From Halopseudomonas phragmitis (lineage in GTDB: Bacteria; Pseudomonadota; Gammaproteobacteria; Pseudomonadales; Pseudomonadaceae), in contig NZ_CP020100.1 of the NCBI RefSeq assembly GCF_002056295.1, positions 3,743,501 through 3,807,500 on the forward strand: a stretch of 64,000 nt of DNA, written 5' to 3'. This document shows, in pieces, positions 32,027 to 40,790 of this stretch; the stretch's first letter is position 1, and every line of letters starts with the position of its first letter. The notes beneath the pieces were generated by a model. The model ran no database searches, was not told the DNA's origin, and was given only the letters and a program-made list of their open reading frames with translations. The translations under genes were made by a program, and so were the position numbers.

Positions 32027-32383
32027 TTATTCGGCTACTTGCAGAGCGTCAGCGGAAACGTCCTGGACACCCTCGATGTTCCGGGCAGTGCTGATGGCCA
32101 GATCACGCTCGGCCTCGGTAGCCACCACACCCGACAGCGTCACCACGCCCTGCTTGGTCTCAACCCCGATATCCATCGCGCTCAAAGCCGATTCGGCAAC
32201 GAAGCTGGATTTGACCTTCCCGGTGATCCAGGTATCCGAAACACTCTGCTGAGCAGAGTCCATGGCATCAGCAGCCCTGTCGCGGGTAGTGTATTCATCG
32301 GCATGTACGCTGGCGGACATGGCAAGACCCAGCGCAGCGGCAGTCAGGGTGGCAATGGCAAAACCTTTGGTAGACGTTTTCAT
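32027..32383 (-). CDS. BON-domain periplasmic protein (OsmY-like)
   Basis: Exported protein of 118 aa. Signal peptide (MKTSTKGFAIATLTAAALG... ending at VHA-DEY), then one BON domain (about 51-116) with the pattern WITGKVKSSF...GVVTLSGVV. BON proteins bind phospholipid and are induced by osmotic or envelope stress. ATG 32383 has AGGAG about 8 bases upstream. OsmY has two BON domains; this has one. Confidence 0.88.
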   Translation of the reverse strand: MKTSTKGFAIATLTAAALGLAMSASVHADEYTTRDRAADAMDSAQQSVSDTWITGKVKSSFVAESALSAMDIGVETKQGVVTLSGVVATEAERDLAISTARNIEGVQDVSADALQVAE

Positions 32384-32716
32384 GGATTCAACTCCTGTTG
32401 CTTTCCAGTCAACTCTGCAACTCAAAACAAGCTGCAGGCTCACAGGGACTGTCGCAAGCCCTGTGCCAACTCGACAAACAACACAAAATCCATATTTTTC
32501 AATTATTTAAAGAACACACAAAACTATATGAATCGTGCAATTCACCGAATCGGCTCGCCTCCGGCCGTGCAAATTGCATGACCCGGCCACGGACTCCAGC
32601 TAGCCGCAGCCGAACGACGGCGGTAAGCTACCCATCCCGAGAGTACACGGGCAGCTCCCCGGCGAGCAGCGCTTATCAACCGGCTCTCAACCTGTTTTCA
32701 GCCAAGGGAGAACACC
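32384..32716. other. Non-coding gap upstream of BON gene
   Basis: About 330 bases with no convincing gene. It holds an AT-rich stretch (about 32480-32560) likely to carry the promoter of the BON gene, and an inverted repeat CACAGGG/CCCTGTG (32441-32465) that would form a hairpin in the BON leader. I could not place -10/-35 boxes with certainty. Confidence 0.5.
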
Positions 32717-33163
32717 GTGTCAGCCATCCTGCACATCGCCACCCTGTGCAATCGCCAGTTCCAACTTCATCCGGCTTCACTACGTCAGGTAATCGTGCAT
32801 CTGGATGGCCTCGACGCCCTGTGCAAAACCCTTGGCGTCACCCCGATCAGCCACTTCATCGACCTCACTGCAGTGGAATTCGAAGAAGCGGCAGCCCTGG
32901 CTGGCGACACCAATACCTCCAGCAGCCTCGATCCGGAAACCGGGCTGGCCTATGGCATCGAAGACATGGAATGGCTGCCGATCAGTACCGGCATGATCAG
33001 CTTTGAAGCCCTGATCAGCCATCTGCAGCGCAACCACCCGAAGGAACTGAACGGCGCACCGTTAATGCAACTGGTGGAAGAACTGCAACGCTGCGAAACA
33101 ACCCTGGCACCGCTGGAGATCGAAGGCGGGCAATTCAATTTGAGCGCCTGCACTCGTGCCTAG
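32717..33163 (+). CDS. Hypothetical protein, 148 aa
   Basis: Unrecognised soluble, acidic protein. A GTG start with AAGGGAG 6 bases upstream supports translation. The first half looks like a beta/alpha fold with VIVHLDGLDALCKTLGVTPIS; the second is helical. No membrane segment, signal or cysteine motif. Convergent with the membrane protein at 33309-33680. No function is offered. Confidence 0.7.
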   Translation: MSAILHIATLCNRQFQLHPASLRQVIVHLDGLDALCKTLGVTPISHFIDLTAVEFEEAAALAGDTNTSSSLDPETGLAYGIEDMEWLPISTGMISFEALISHLQRNHPKELNGAPLMQLVEELQRCETTLAPLEIEGGQFNLSACTRA

Positions 33164-33308
33164 GGTCTAACGTCAACAGACCCTAATGATTTACCGCCAA
33201 CAACACCTGGCCGAAACCATCCACCAGATCGTTTCCTGACAGCACTGGCAGGTGCTGTAAGGCACTGATGCTCCACAGAGAACGTAAGAAAATAGGAAAT
33301 GAGCCTGT

Positions 33309-33680
33309 TTAGCGATAACAGAGGACTGCAATCAGGCTCGCGATAGCACCCACACCCAATGAGAACCAAGGTTCGCCGGGCGACAGCAGACTCATCCACC
33401 CCCACGACAAAAGTGCGCCCAGCACCATCGTCAGCGGCAGCACCTGATGCCAGTCCCAGCGCAGCCGCATCACCCCGTGCAAACACCCCGTTAACAGTGC
33501 CGGCACACCCCCTAACACATACCCCGCCATCACCATGACCAGAAAGACCCGGTACTCATGCACAGCCAACTCGCCTAGAAGTTGCACCATAAATGGCCCA
33601 ATCACCAACAAAGTCCCGAACAAGGGTCCTATCAACGCAAAGCACAACCCTGCACGCAGTACTGGCCAGACTGATTTCAT
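33309..33680 (-). CDS. Small four-helix membrane protein
   Basis: Hydrophobic protein of 123 aa with four predicted membrane helices and few charged residues. Family not recognised. Its start overlaps the stop of the flavin-binding protein gene by 4 bases, so the two are translated together. Confidence 0.7.
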   Translation of the reverse strand: MKSVWPVLRAGLCFALIGPLFGTLLVIGPFMVQLLGELAVHEYRVFLVMVMAGYVLGGVPALLTGCLHGVMRLRWDWHQVLPLTMVLGALLSWGWMSLLSPGEPWFSLGVGAIASLIAVLCYR

Positions 33681-34279
33681 AAATCAGCCTCGTAGCGCGC
33701 CAGCATCTGCGCCTGAGTTTCCGGTTCGGCGGTATCGCCAGTCTGATCCTTGATCATTTGTCCCATGCTTGGCAGCACCTCGCGCGGCTGGCGGCTGGAC
33801 TTAGCCCACAGGCCAGAGCGCATCAACGCCTTGGCGCAGTGCAGATAAGCTTCGCGCACTTCAACCCTGATCACTAGCCGTGGCGCACGCTTGTCGTCGG
33901 CAAAACGAGCGCACAATGCTGGCTCGGCCAATAAGCGCGCAATTCCGTTGACCCGAAGGGTTTCATCAATACCAGGGATCATGAACAGTAACCCGACCTC
34001 AGGCCGGGCAATCAGGTTTTCCAGAGAGTCCAATCGATTGTTGCCGGGTGAATCAGGAATCAGCAGGTGACACTCATCTTCCACCTGCACAAACCCCGGA
34101 GCCCCACCACGCGGCGAGGCATCCAGTCCAGAACTGTTGCCCGACGCCAGTACCACGAACGGTGACAGGGCAATAAAACGCTGACAGTGCTCATCCAGTT
34201 TCACCAACTGCTTTTTCAGCGCCCGCTCCTTGGCCGGCGGGTACAACGCGCGCAACGCCTCAACTGACTCAATCAACAT
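33677..34279 (-). CDS. Pyridoxamine 5'-phosphate oxidase-like FMN-binding protein
   Basis: Split-barrel flavoprotein of 200 aa. The segment FVVLASGNSSGLDASPRGGAPGFVQ and the later LPDSPGNNRLDSLEN-like text (here IPDSPGNNRLDSLENLI) match the MSMEG_1061-type branch of PPOX-like proteins; substrate unknown. ATG 34279 is chosen for GGGAG 7 bases upstream. It is divergent from a TetR regulator whose palindrome lies about 150 bases upstream, so it may be a regulatory target. Confidence 0.8.
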   Translation of the reverse strand: MLIESVEALRALYPPAKERALKKQLVKLDEHCQRFIALSPFVVLASGNSSGLDASPRGGAPGFVQVEDECHLLIPDSPGNNRLDSLENLIARPEVGLLFMIPGIDETLRVNGIARLLAEPALCARFADDKRAPRLVIRVEVREAYLHCAKALMRSGLWAKSSRQPREVLPSMGQMIKDQTGDTAEPETQAQMLARYEADL

Positions 34280-34430
34280 GCCCCACTCCCTGGCAAAAAA
34301 ACGAAAGCGACACTTTACCGCTCGCAGCGCAACCGGCAAGCCCCGCCCTCTGATCACAGAGCAAGAACCACAATCTCATAGCGCAGCATGCGCATTACCC
34401 CTCAAAAATGGCAGAAACAACACTTACCAC

Positions 34431-34446
34431 TAGACCGACCGGTCTA
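34431..34446. promoter_or_regulatory. TetR-type operator
   Basis: TAGACCGACCGGTCTA, a near-perfect palindrome (7 of 8 positions per arm), ends 12 bases before the TetR gene start. Position and form fit self-repression by the downstream regulator. The divergent PPOX gene could also be controlled from here. Confidence 0.7.
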
Positions 34447-34458
34447 CATACTATTCCC

Positions 34459-35073
34459 ATGAAAACCCATGACACCAAACAGCGTCTGATTCTTGCCATG
34501 GTCGATGCGCTTCAGCGCAAGGGCCTGCACGGGGTTGGTCTGAACGAATTGCTTGAGCGTGCAGAGGCGCCCAAGGGTAGCCTTTATCACCACTTTCCCG
34601 GCGGCAAGACCGAGCTGGCGGTGGCGGCCATTGAGCATATCAGCCGCAAGATCGACGTTTTCTTTGTGCAGTTGTTCAACGAGCAGCCCGACCCGTTGCA
34701 AGCCATGGAGCGCTGGCTGGAGAGCATGCTTGAACAACTGGAACACAGCCGCTTCGAGCGCGGCTGCCCGCTGGCGACCATTGCCCTGGAAAGCACCCCG
34801 GACGATGTCGAGATTCGCGCCGCCCTGGCCCAGACCTTTGCCAGCCTGCGCACAGCCCTGGCCAAGCAGCTGCACGGTTTGGGCTTTGCTGCAGAGCAGG
34901 CCGACAGTTTCGCCAGCCTGTATATCGCCCTGTACGAGGGCGGCCTGCTGCAGGCCCGTGTCGCCGGCAGCGGCGAACCGCTGAAACAGGCCGGTCAGGC
35001 CCTGTTTCGGCTCATCCATCATTACCCGCGAGATACCAGTCATGACCACAGAACTGCCGCAGATCAGGCGTGA
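34459..35073 (+). CDS. TetR/AcrR family repressor (YxaF/LmrA type)
   Basis: Repressor of 204 aa. N-terminal helix-turn-helix (LNELLERAEAPKGSLYHHFPGGK) and a C-terminal ligand domain with ERGCPLATIALE, resembling the YxaF/LmrA branch. ATG 34459 follows the operator; an upstream in-frame start would run through the palindrome. It overlaps the next gene by 32 bases, so the hydrolase and thioesterase downstream are probably in its operon. Confidence 0.88.
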   Translation: MKTHDTKQRLILAMVDALQRKGLHGVGLNELLERAEAPKGSLYHHFPGGKTELAVAAIEHISRKIDVFFVQLFNEQPDPLQAMERWLESMLEQLEHSRFERGCPLATIALESTPDDVEIRAALAQTFASLRTALAKQLHGLGFAAEQADSFASLYIALYEGGLLQARVAGSGEPLKQAGQALFRLIHHYPRDTSHDHRTAADQA

Positions 35074-35929
35074 AGACTTCCGCCTGCTGGCTACCGACGG
35101 CTACCCGCTGGCCGCCAGCATCTACCATGCCGAGCAACCCAAGGCCCACCTGCTGGTTGGCGCGGCGACCGGCGCTCCGCGCGGTTTCTATCGACGCTTT
35201 GCCGAATACGCCGCGCAGCAGGGCTTCTCTACTCTGACCCTGGACTATCGCGGCATAGGCGAATCCAAGCCCGACAACCTGCGCGGCTTCGACATGCACT
35301 ATCTGGACTGGGCGACCAAGGATCTGGCCGCCGCGCTGGACTACCTGCACCGGCCCGAACTGCCGCTGTTCATGGTCGGCCACTCGTTCGGTGGCCATGC
35401 CTTTGGCCTGCTGCCCGGCCATGAACGGGTCAGCGGCCTCTACACCTTCGGCACCGGTGCCGGCTGGCACGGCTGGATGCCAGGCGTCGAACGTTATCGG
35501 GTGGCGTTCATGTGGAAAGTCGTAGCCCCGCTGATCGTCGCCAGCAAGGGCTATCTGGCCTGGGCCCGGCTGGGCATGGGTGAAGACCTGCCCAAGGGCG
35601 TCTACACCTGGTGGAAACGCTGGTGCAGCTTCCCACGCTACTTCTTCGAAGATCCCAGCATGGCCGGCATTGATGAGCAGTTCGCCCAGGTACGCACGCC
35701 GATCATTGCCGCCAACAGCCTGGACGACCTCTGGGCCCAACCGGCCTCGCGTGAGGCCTTCATGGCCGGCTACCGCAACGCCCCCTACCAGGCCCGCGAT
35801 ATCGACTCACAGGCCGAAGGTCTGGGTGCGATTGGCCACATGGGCTACTTCCGCGGCAACGCCCAGCCACTCTGGGACGAAGCATTGAACTGGTTCCAAC
35901 AACTACAGGGTCAGGCCCAAACGGCCTAA
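35042..35929 (+). CDS. Alpha/beta hydrolase
   Basis: Serine hydrolase of 295 aa. The nucleophile elbow is GHSFGGHA; the oxyanion region LVGAATGAPRGFYRRF and DYRGIGES precede it; the catalytic His is in IGHMGYFR near the C-terminus. The start lies inside the end of the TetR gene. Substrate unknown; neighbour is a hotdog thioesterase, hinting at ester or thioester chemistry. Confidence 0.88.
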   Translation: MTTELPQIRREDFRLLATDGYPLAASIYHAEQPKAHLLVGAATGAPRGFYRRFAEYAAQQGFSTLTLDYRGIGESKPDNLRGFDMHYLDWATKDLAAALDYLHRPELPLFMVGHSFGGHAFGLLPGHERVSGLYTFGTGAGWHGWMPGVERYRVAFMWKVVAPLIVASKGYLAWARLGMGEDLPKGVYTWWKRWCSFPRYFFEDPSMAGIDEQFAQVRTPIIAANSLDDLWAQPASREAFMAGYRNAPYQARDIDSQAEGLGAIGHMGYFRGNAQPLWDEALNWFQQLQGQAQTA

Positions 35930-35940
35930 CAGGAGACACA

Positions 35941-36372
35941 ATGAATCCGAAAAACATGACCGGCCTGGAAATCATGCAGGCCTTCGCCCAGGGGCTGTTT
36001 CCCCGCCCCGGCATATCCAGCACCATGCCGATGGACATGCAGCATGTGGAAGCCAACCGCGTAGTTTTTGCCGTCACCGCTGATGAGCGCCACACCAACC
36101 CGCTCGGCGGCGTCCACGGCGGCTTTGCCGCTACCGTGCTGGACTCGGTCACCGGCTGCGCCATCCATACCGCGCTGGCTACGGGTGAAAGCTATGGCAC
36201 CATCGAACTGAACGTGAAGATGTGCAAACCCATCCCCTTCAACAAGACCCTGACCGCCGAAGGCAAGGTCATCAACATCACCTCACGCCTGGCCATCTCT
36301 GAAGGCAGCATCCGTGATGAAAACGGCACCCTCTACGCACATGCCACTGCCACCTGCATGATCTTGCGCTGA
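35941..36372 (+). CDS. PaaI-family hotdog thioesterase
   Basis: Acyl-CoA thioesterase-like protein of 143 aa with a single hotdog domain. The segment RHTNPLGGVHGGFAATVLDSVTGCA contains the active-site pattern of the PaaI family. GGAG lies just before the ATG (AACAGGAGACACA). It is 11 bases from the hydrolase and likely in the same TetR-controlled operon. Substrate is not evident. Confidence 0.87.
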   Translation: MNPKNMTGLEIMQAFAQGLFPRPGISSTMPMDMQHVEANRVVFAVTADERHTNPLGGVHGGFAATVLDSVTGCAIHTALATGESYGTIELNVKMCKPIPFNKTLTAEGKVINITSRLAISEGSIRDENGTLYAHATATCMILR

Positions 36373-36390
36373 GACAAAAGATACCCAGAA

Positions 36391-36480
36391 CGCCTCAAGA
36401 GGCGCGCCGCGACGTGGCAATCCAGCCTTTTACCAGGCAACTGGATTGCCACAGGCCAAGACCTTCGCAATGACCGCAAG
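36391..36480. repeat. Dispersed palindromic repeats, inverted pair
   Basis: Two members of the GGCAATCCA/CATTGCGA repeat family in opposite orientation. Their inner ends form a perfect 12-bp inverted repeat GTGGCAATCCAG (36414-36425) / CTGGATTGCCAC (36441-36452). The right copy runs to about 36474 and reads through CGCAATGAC. Confidence 0.75.
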
Positions 36481-36614
36481 CCAGTATCACCTCGGCGTTG
36501 GCACCACCTGCGAAAACACGCCCGCCCGCACCGCACTCGACCCTGCCACCATCCTCGGTCATCATGGGCAACGGCAGACTTGTTGCTGAACTCTCTCGCT
36601 AGCGGGACCCGACC

Positions 36615-37259
36615 ATGACCCCGGAACGCCTCAATACCGAACTCGACCAACCCGCAATCATGCACAGCCAAGACCTGCCCTGGCTGGCCAGCCCGCTGGC
36701 GGGTGTCGAGCGTCGGCCCTTGTACCGCCTGGGCGGTGAACAGGCGCGCGCCACCAGTCTGGTGCGTTATGCACCCGGCAGCCATTTCAGTGCGCACCTG
36801 CATGACGCCGGGGAAGAGTTTCTGGTGCTCGAAGGCGTTTTTGAGGACCAACACGGCCAGTACCCGGCAGGCACCTATGTGCGCAACCCGCCTGGCAGCA
36901 GCCACACCCCCGGTTCAAGCACCGGCTGCATGATCTTCGTCCGGCTACGGCAGTTTCACCCGCAGGACCGCGAGCAGTTGGTGCTGCCACTGCGCACCGA
37001 CGCAACCCAGCCCCTGTTCGAGAACATCCACGAACGGGTCTGGGTAGAAAAGCTCATGCCCGGCGCAACGTTCAAGCAGGACAATGCACGCGGTCTGGAG
37101 TTACTGGTGCTGGACGGCGCGGTCAACGGCAGCGACTTCGCCCTCAAGCCGCTGAGCTGGATGCGCCTGCCCGCGGGCACGCCCCTGGAAGTGGTGGCCG
37201 GTGCTCAAGGTGCGCGCCTGTGGATTAAGGACGCCACGCTTGAGCTGGGGCTGCCCTGA
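36615..37259 (+). CDS. Cupin-domain protein (ChrR-like)
   Basis: Protein of 214 aa with two cupin modules. The first has HLHDAGEEFLVLEGVFED and PPGSSHTP, which supply the usual His/Glu/His metal ligands; the second is more degenerate. It resembles the cupin part of ChrR anti-sigma factors but lacks the N-terminal zinc anti-sigma domain and no ECF sigma gene is adjacent, so an anti-sigma role is unlikely. Function open. The gap after it (37260-37405) holds nothing I can assign. Confidence 0.78.
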   Translation: MTPERLNTELDQPAIMHSQDLPWLASPLAGVERRPLYRLGGEQARATSLVRYAPGSHFSAHLHDAGEEFLVLEGVFEDQHGQYPAGTYVRNPPGSSHTPGSSTGCMIFVRLRQFHPQDREQLVLPLRTDATQPLFENIHERVWVEKLMPGATFKQDNARGLELLVLDGAVNGSDFALKPLSWMRLPAGTPLEVVAGAQGARLWIKDATLELGLP

Positions 37260-37405
37260 CCCCAAGCACATAACGCCAACCCTGTGTCGCGCCCGAACGT
37301 AGCACACCAGACTGCACGCCCACCTGGGAAGCGTTGCGCGCCTGCGCAATGCTGAAACTCTCAGCCCATACAGCTCAGCAAACACCCCACAAACCGCCCC
37401 ACCCC

Positions 37406-38200
37406 TCAACCAAACCGCGGCGCACGTTTGCCCTTGAACGCGGCGATGCCCTCGGCTGCCTCTGCCCCGCCCAGCGCCTGCGCCATCAACTGCTTCTCAC
37501 GCTCCAGCTGACGCTCGAACAACTCACGCCCCGGCCCGTCCAGCAGTTCCAGAATCGCCGCCTGCGACTCACGCGGCCCGGCGGCCAACTCCTGCGCCAG
37601 CTCCAGCGCCACATCCAATGCCGCACCCTGCTCCACCACCCGGTTAACCACACCCGCCGCCGCAAAGCGCTCCACCGGCAAACGACCGCCAAACAGGGCA
37701 ATCTCTGCCGCCAACTGATGCGGCAAGGTCAGGGCCAGAAAGGCCGAGCCACCACCATCGGGTACCAGCCCGGCCTTCACATAGGCCATGGAAATGTAAC
37801 TGCCCTGCGCCGCCACAATCAGGTCGGCGGCAAACGCCAGTGACGCCCCGGCCCCGGCCGCGCCACCTTCGATCGCGGCAATCACCGGTTTGGGGAAGAA
37901 TTTCAGCTTGCGCACCAGGCTATGCAGCCGCTCAATCAGCGCGGCGCGCTCCTGCGTCGGCAGCGCCGCACGGGTCGCCAGTGAGTCCAGATCACCACCG
38001 GAACAGAAGAAATTACCGGCCCCGGTCAGCACCACATTGGCAATCGCCGGATCAGCCAGCGCCGCGTCCAGATACGCCTCCATCTGCACATACATCGCGG
38101 TTTCCAGCGCATTGCGCTTGTCCAGGCGATTGAGGGTGAGCACGCAGGTCGGGCCATGGTTGTGGGCCAGCACGCTGGCGTTGGCAGCAGGTTGGGTCAT
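37406..38200 (-). CDS. Enoyl-CoA hydratase/isomerase family protein
   Basis: Crotonase-fold protein of 264 aa. Oxyanion-hole segments are GNFFCSGGDL and EGGAAGAGASLAFAADL. The position of the first catalytic Glu of classical hydratases appears to be Tyr (in MAYVKAGLVPDGGG), while a Glu remains in LAAEIALFGG. The PDGGG text is like isomerases and the oxepin-CoA hydrolase/alternative branch, so simple hydratase activity is doubtful. Single gene, divergent from the spermidine-synthase-like gene. Confidence 0.83.
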   Translation of the reverse strand: MTQPAANASVLAHNHGPTCVLTLNRLDKRNALETAMYVQMEAYLDAALADPAIANVVLTGAGNFFCSGGDLDSLATRAALPTQERAALIERLHSLVRKLKFFPKPVIAAIEGGAAGAGASLAFAADLIVAAQGSYISMAYVKAGLVPDGGGSAFLALTLPHQLAAEIALFGGRLPVERFAAAGVVNRVVEQGAALDVALELAQELAAGPRESQAAILELLDGPGRELFERQLEREKQLMAQALGGAEAAEGIAAFKGKRAPRFG

Positions 38201-38366
38201 TATCGATTCCTCAGCTATCTGTCTGCGCAGTGTGTGCGCCGCTGGCCCAGGTGTCCATGCATCGTGCCGCGACAGAAAGCCCGTGAATGACCGGTCAAAA
38301 GCATTCCTTGGTAGTCATACCCGGCGATCAGGCATACTGCCGCACTCACTCCCCACCGAGACCGTC

Positions 38367-39065
38367 ATGAAACGCTTCGTCCTGCTCGATACCACGCCCA
38401 TCCCCAACAACGGCGGCGCCCTGTCCCTGTTTGAGTACGGCGAAGACTTCGTCATCAAGCTCGAAGGCGGCAAGGGCGGGCAACTGATGAATACGCGCAT
38501 GCACGGCTCCGAAGACGCTCTGGCTGAAATCCCCTGCAAGCAAGTCGCCGCCAGACCCGCCGCCCGGGTGCTGATCGGCGGGCTGGGCATGGGTTTCACC
38601 CTGGCCTCCGCACTCAAACACCTGGGCCCGGATGCCGAGGCGCAGGTCGCCGAACTGGTGCCCGGCGTCATCGAATGGAACCGTGGGCCACTGGGCGCCA
38701 AAGCCGGCAACCCGTTGAACGATCCGCGCACCACAGTGCTCAATGCCGACGTGGCCCAGGTACTGCAAGCCGAGCCCAAGGGCTATGACGCCATCATGCT
38801 GGATGTCGACAACGGCCCCGAAGGCCTGACCCATAGCGCCAACACCTGGCTCTACTCGCTCGACGGCCTGCGCACCTGTGCCCGCGCCTTACGCCCCAAG
38901 GGCCTGCTGGCCGTGTGGTCCGCCAGCGCCGACCGGCAATTCTCCCAGCGCCTGAACCAGGCCGGCTTCAAGGCCGAGGAAGTGCAGGTCTACGCCCACG
39001 GCAACCGCGGCCCCCGTCACACTATCTGGATCTGCCAACTGAAATCCGCCGCTGGCAAAGCCTGA
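38367..39065 (+). CDS. Spermidine synthase-like methyltransferase-fold protein
   Basis: Protein of 232 aa with the Rossmann-like fold of polyamine aminopropyltransferases. Motif I is VLIGGLGMGFTLA; AQVAELVPGVIEWNR and MLDVDNGPEG follow as the ribose and acidic motifs. It lacks the usual N-terminal beta domain length, so true spermidine synthase activity is uncertain. ATG 38367 begins the conserved part; the frame is open further upstream but overlaps the crotonase gene antisense without homology. Confidence 0.82.
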   Translation: MKRFVLLDTTPIPNNGGALSLFEYGEDFVIKLEGGKGGQLMNTRMHGSEDALAEIPCKQVAARPAARVLIGGLGMGFTLASALKHLGPDAEAQVAELVPGVIEWNRGPLGAKAGNPLNDPRTTVLNADVAQVLQAEPKGYDAIMLDVDNGPEGLTHSANTWLYSLDGLRTCARALRPKGLLAVWSASADRQFSQRLNQAGFKAEEVQVYAHGNRGPRHTIWICQLKSAAGKA

Positions 39066-39105
39066 GCGCTAGACTGAATACAGAACCCATCACGCGAGAG
39101 CGACC

Positions 39106-39450
39106 ATGAGCAAGCACAGCAGCGCCGACAGCCGCGAACAGGGCTACCGGGAAAAAGCCCTGAAAATGTACCCCTGGGTATGCGGCCGCTGCGCGCGTGA
39201 ATTCAGCGGCAAACGCGTCAGCGAACTCACCGTGCACCACCGCGACCACAATCACGACAACAACCCCGAAGACGGTTCCAACTGGGAGCTGCTTTGCCTG
39301 TACTGCCACGACAACGAACACGCCCGCTATACCGACCAGCAGTACTTCAGCGAATCCTCGACAGCTACCCCCAAAACCCAGAAAGCCACGCACAAAGGGT
39401 TGGCGGGGTTGGGAGCGTTACTGGGTAAGACGGAAGACAAAGAGGCCTGA
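39106..39450 (+). CDS. yajD: YajD-family HNH nuclease
   Basis: Small protein of 114 aa with a zinc-binding HNH motif: CGRCAREF, then VHHRDHNHDNNPEDGSNW, then CLYCHDNEH. This is the YajD family of predicted HNH endonucleases found widely in gammaproteobacteria, with no known cellular role. It starts 40 bases after the spermidine-synthase-like gene on the same strand, so the two may be co-transcribed. Confidence 0.88.
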   Translation: MSKHSSADSREQGYREKALKMYPWVCGRCAREFSGKRVSELTVHHRDHNHDNNPEDGSNWELLCLYCHDNEHARYTDQQYFSESSTATPKTQKATHKGLAGLGALLGKTEDKEA

Positions 39451-39465
39451 AAAGCCCCTTCCCGG

Positions 39466-39581
39466 TCATTGCGACGGTCGTCGGCTAGGTGGCTGTCCTG
39501 CGGTCACTGCGACAGTCGTCAGGCAGGTTGCCGCCCCTGCCGTCATTGCGAAGACCGTCAGGTCTGAAGCAATCCATGCGG
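39466..39581. repeat. Dispersed palindromic repeats, three partial copies
   Basis: Three GTCATTGCGA-like or GTCACTGCGA-like half units at about 39466, 39501 and 39543, the last running to a GCAATCCA end near 39577. They fill the gap between convergent yajD and the phosphodiesterase gene. Confidence 0.7.
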
Positions 39582-40388
39582 CTAGACCTTACCGGAACCA
39601 GAATCGCCGCTACCCGGCTGCAGCGTCAGAATGTGATCGGTAAACACCCAGTCCACCCCACGACTCACCTCGCGGTTGAGCACAAACCTATTCTCGACCA
39701 ACCCGGTGCCGATCTGCCGGCCCTGTTCACGCAACTGACGCAAACACCCCGCCCCCATCAATACGAACGAGCCCGCCAGCGCGCCGTGCCCCAGCGCCAG
39801 ATTTTGCCTGAGAATCTCAGCCGTATTGGCCTCGGCCACATCGACAAAAGCCGAACGCGGGATATCCCTGAAGCCTTCAAGATGGTCAGGCACCAGGCTG
39901 AGCAGATGGTAGTCCTGACCAGGAGTCAATGAAGCCAGCCACGGCGTGATGCGCTGCGGCAGGCTGGCACGGTCGCGCCAGGACTCCTTGATTTCCAACA
40001 TCAGGTGCATGCGCCCGGCGCTTAACTGCAACACTTCATCCAGATGCGGAATCTGCGGCACCGCCGCACGCAGATCACGAAAGCGGGTCTGGGCAATGAT
40101 GATGTCCGGCCGGTTGAACAGACGGCCGCAATCCGCATCATGATGCACCACCGGCTCGCCATCGCGGGTCAGGTGGATATCCATTTCTGCCCCCCAGACA
40201 CCCATGTGCAAACACAGCTCGAAGGCTTCCAGGGTGTTCTCCAGCACCAGACCGCGAGGCCCATCACCGTGCGCACCACGGTGGGCTACCAGCCCTACAT
40301 CCGCACAATTGACCGGCACTCTGCTCTGCGGCGCCCAAGCCCACAGGCGATTTGCCAGGGTGTTGAGTCTGTCAGCGATGGTGGTCAT
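39582..40388 (-). CDS. Glycerophosphodiester phosphodiesterase family protein
   Basis: GDPD-family enzyme of 268 aa. The motif VAHRGAHGDG with LENTLEAFELCLHMGVWGAEMDIHLTRDG-like text (key residues His, Arg, Glu, Asp) and VVHHDADCGRLF are the catalytic and metal-binding parts. It likely hydrolyses glycerophosphodiesters to glycerol 3-phosphate plus an alcohol. No signal peptide is visible, suggesting a cytoplasmic form. Single gene. Confidence 0.88.
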   Translation of the reverse strand: MTTIADRLNTLANRLWAWAPQSRVPVNCADVGLVAHRGAHGDGPRGLVLENTLEAFELCLHMGVWGAEMDIHLTRDGEPVVHHDADCGRLFNRPDIIIAQTRFRDLRAAVPQIPHLDEVLQLSAGRMHLMLEIKESWRDRASLPQRITPWLASLTPGQDYHLLSLVPDHLEGFRDIPRSAFVDVAEANTAEILRQNLALGHGALAGSFVLMGAGCLRQLREQGRQIGTGLVENRFVLNREVSRGVDWVFTDHILTLQPGSGDSGSGKV

Positions 40389-40790
40389 AGACTTTATATG
40401 AGTTATTGCCTGTGCTCAGGATATGCCTTTGGAGGGGGAAGTGCTATGTGTGGTTGGTTACCGTGATGGTGTTGGCAAGCTGGCTTTATACTCAGAAATT
40501 GCAATACTTGGAAAGATATTAATAAATCCTCTCTTTCTCATCTTTCCACCCTGTAAGAATACCTCTAGCGTGTTAGCTAGAGCAGCGACTGAGTGGAAAC
40601 TGGCTCAATTGTCCATTTTATTTCAGACAATGCCGATCCTCTCGAGCACATCAAATAGTTCCGTGCTATACAACAGGCACTGCGACCTAAATAACAGCAT
40701 TGATAGCCTTTTTTTGCGCGGTCTGTAAGAATTTTCAAGACGTCCCCCGAGGTAATACATCCGAATTTAACGGACAACAGAGGGTTAAGC
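40389..40790. other. AT-rich non-coding gap
   Basis: About 400 bases of lower GC than the neighbours, between two divergent genes. An inverted repeat CTCTAGC/GCTAGAG lies at 40563-40582, and an AGAGGG ribosome binding site precedes the PAS-protein ATG. Short open frames here do not look like protein. The compositional change marks the left edge of the less typical 40-50 kb region. Confidence 0.5.

Noticed and set aside
37890-38366. N-terminal extension of the spermidine-synthase-like protein
   Set aside because: This part is antisense to the crotonase gene and has low-complexity Ser/Arg text; the conserved protein starts at ATG 38367.
40423-40728. 101-codon frame in the AT-rich gap
   Set aside because: No recognisable protein features and composition follows the AT-rich background; the GGAGGGGG nearby is not followed by coding-like sequence.
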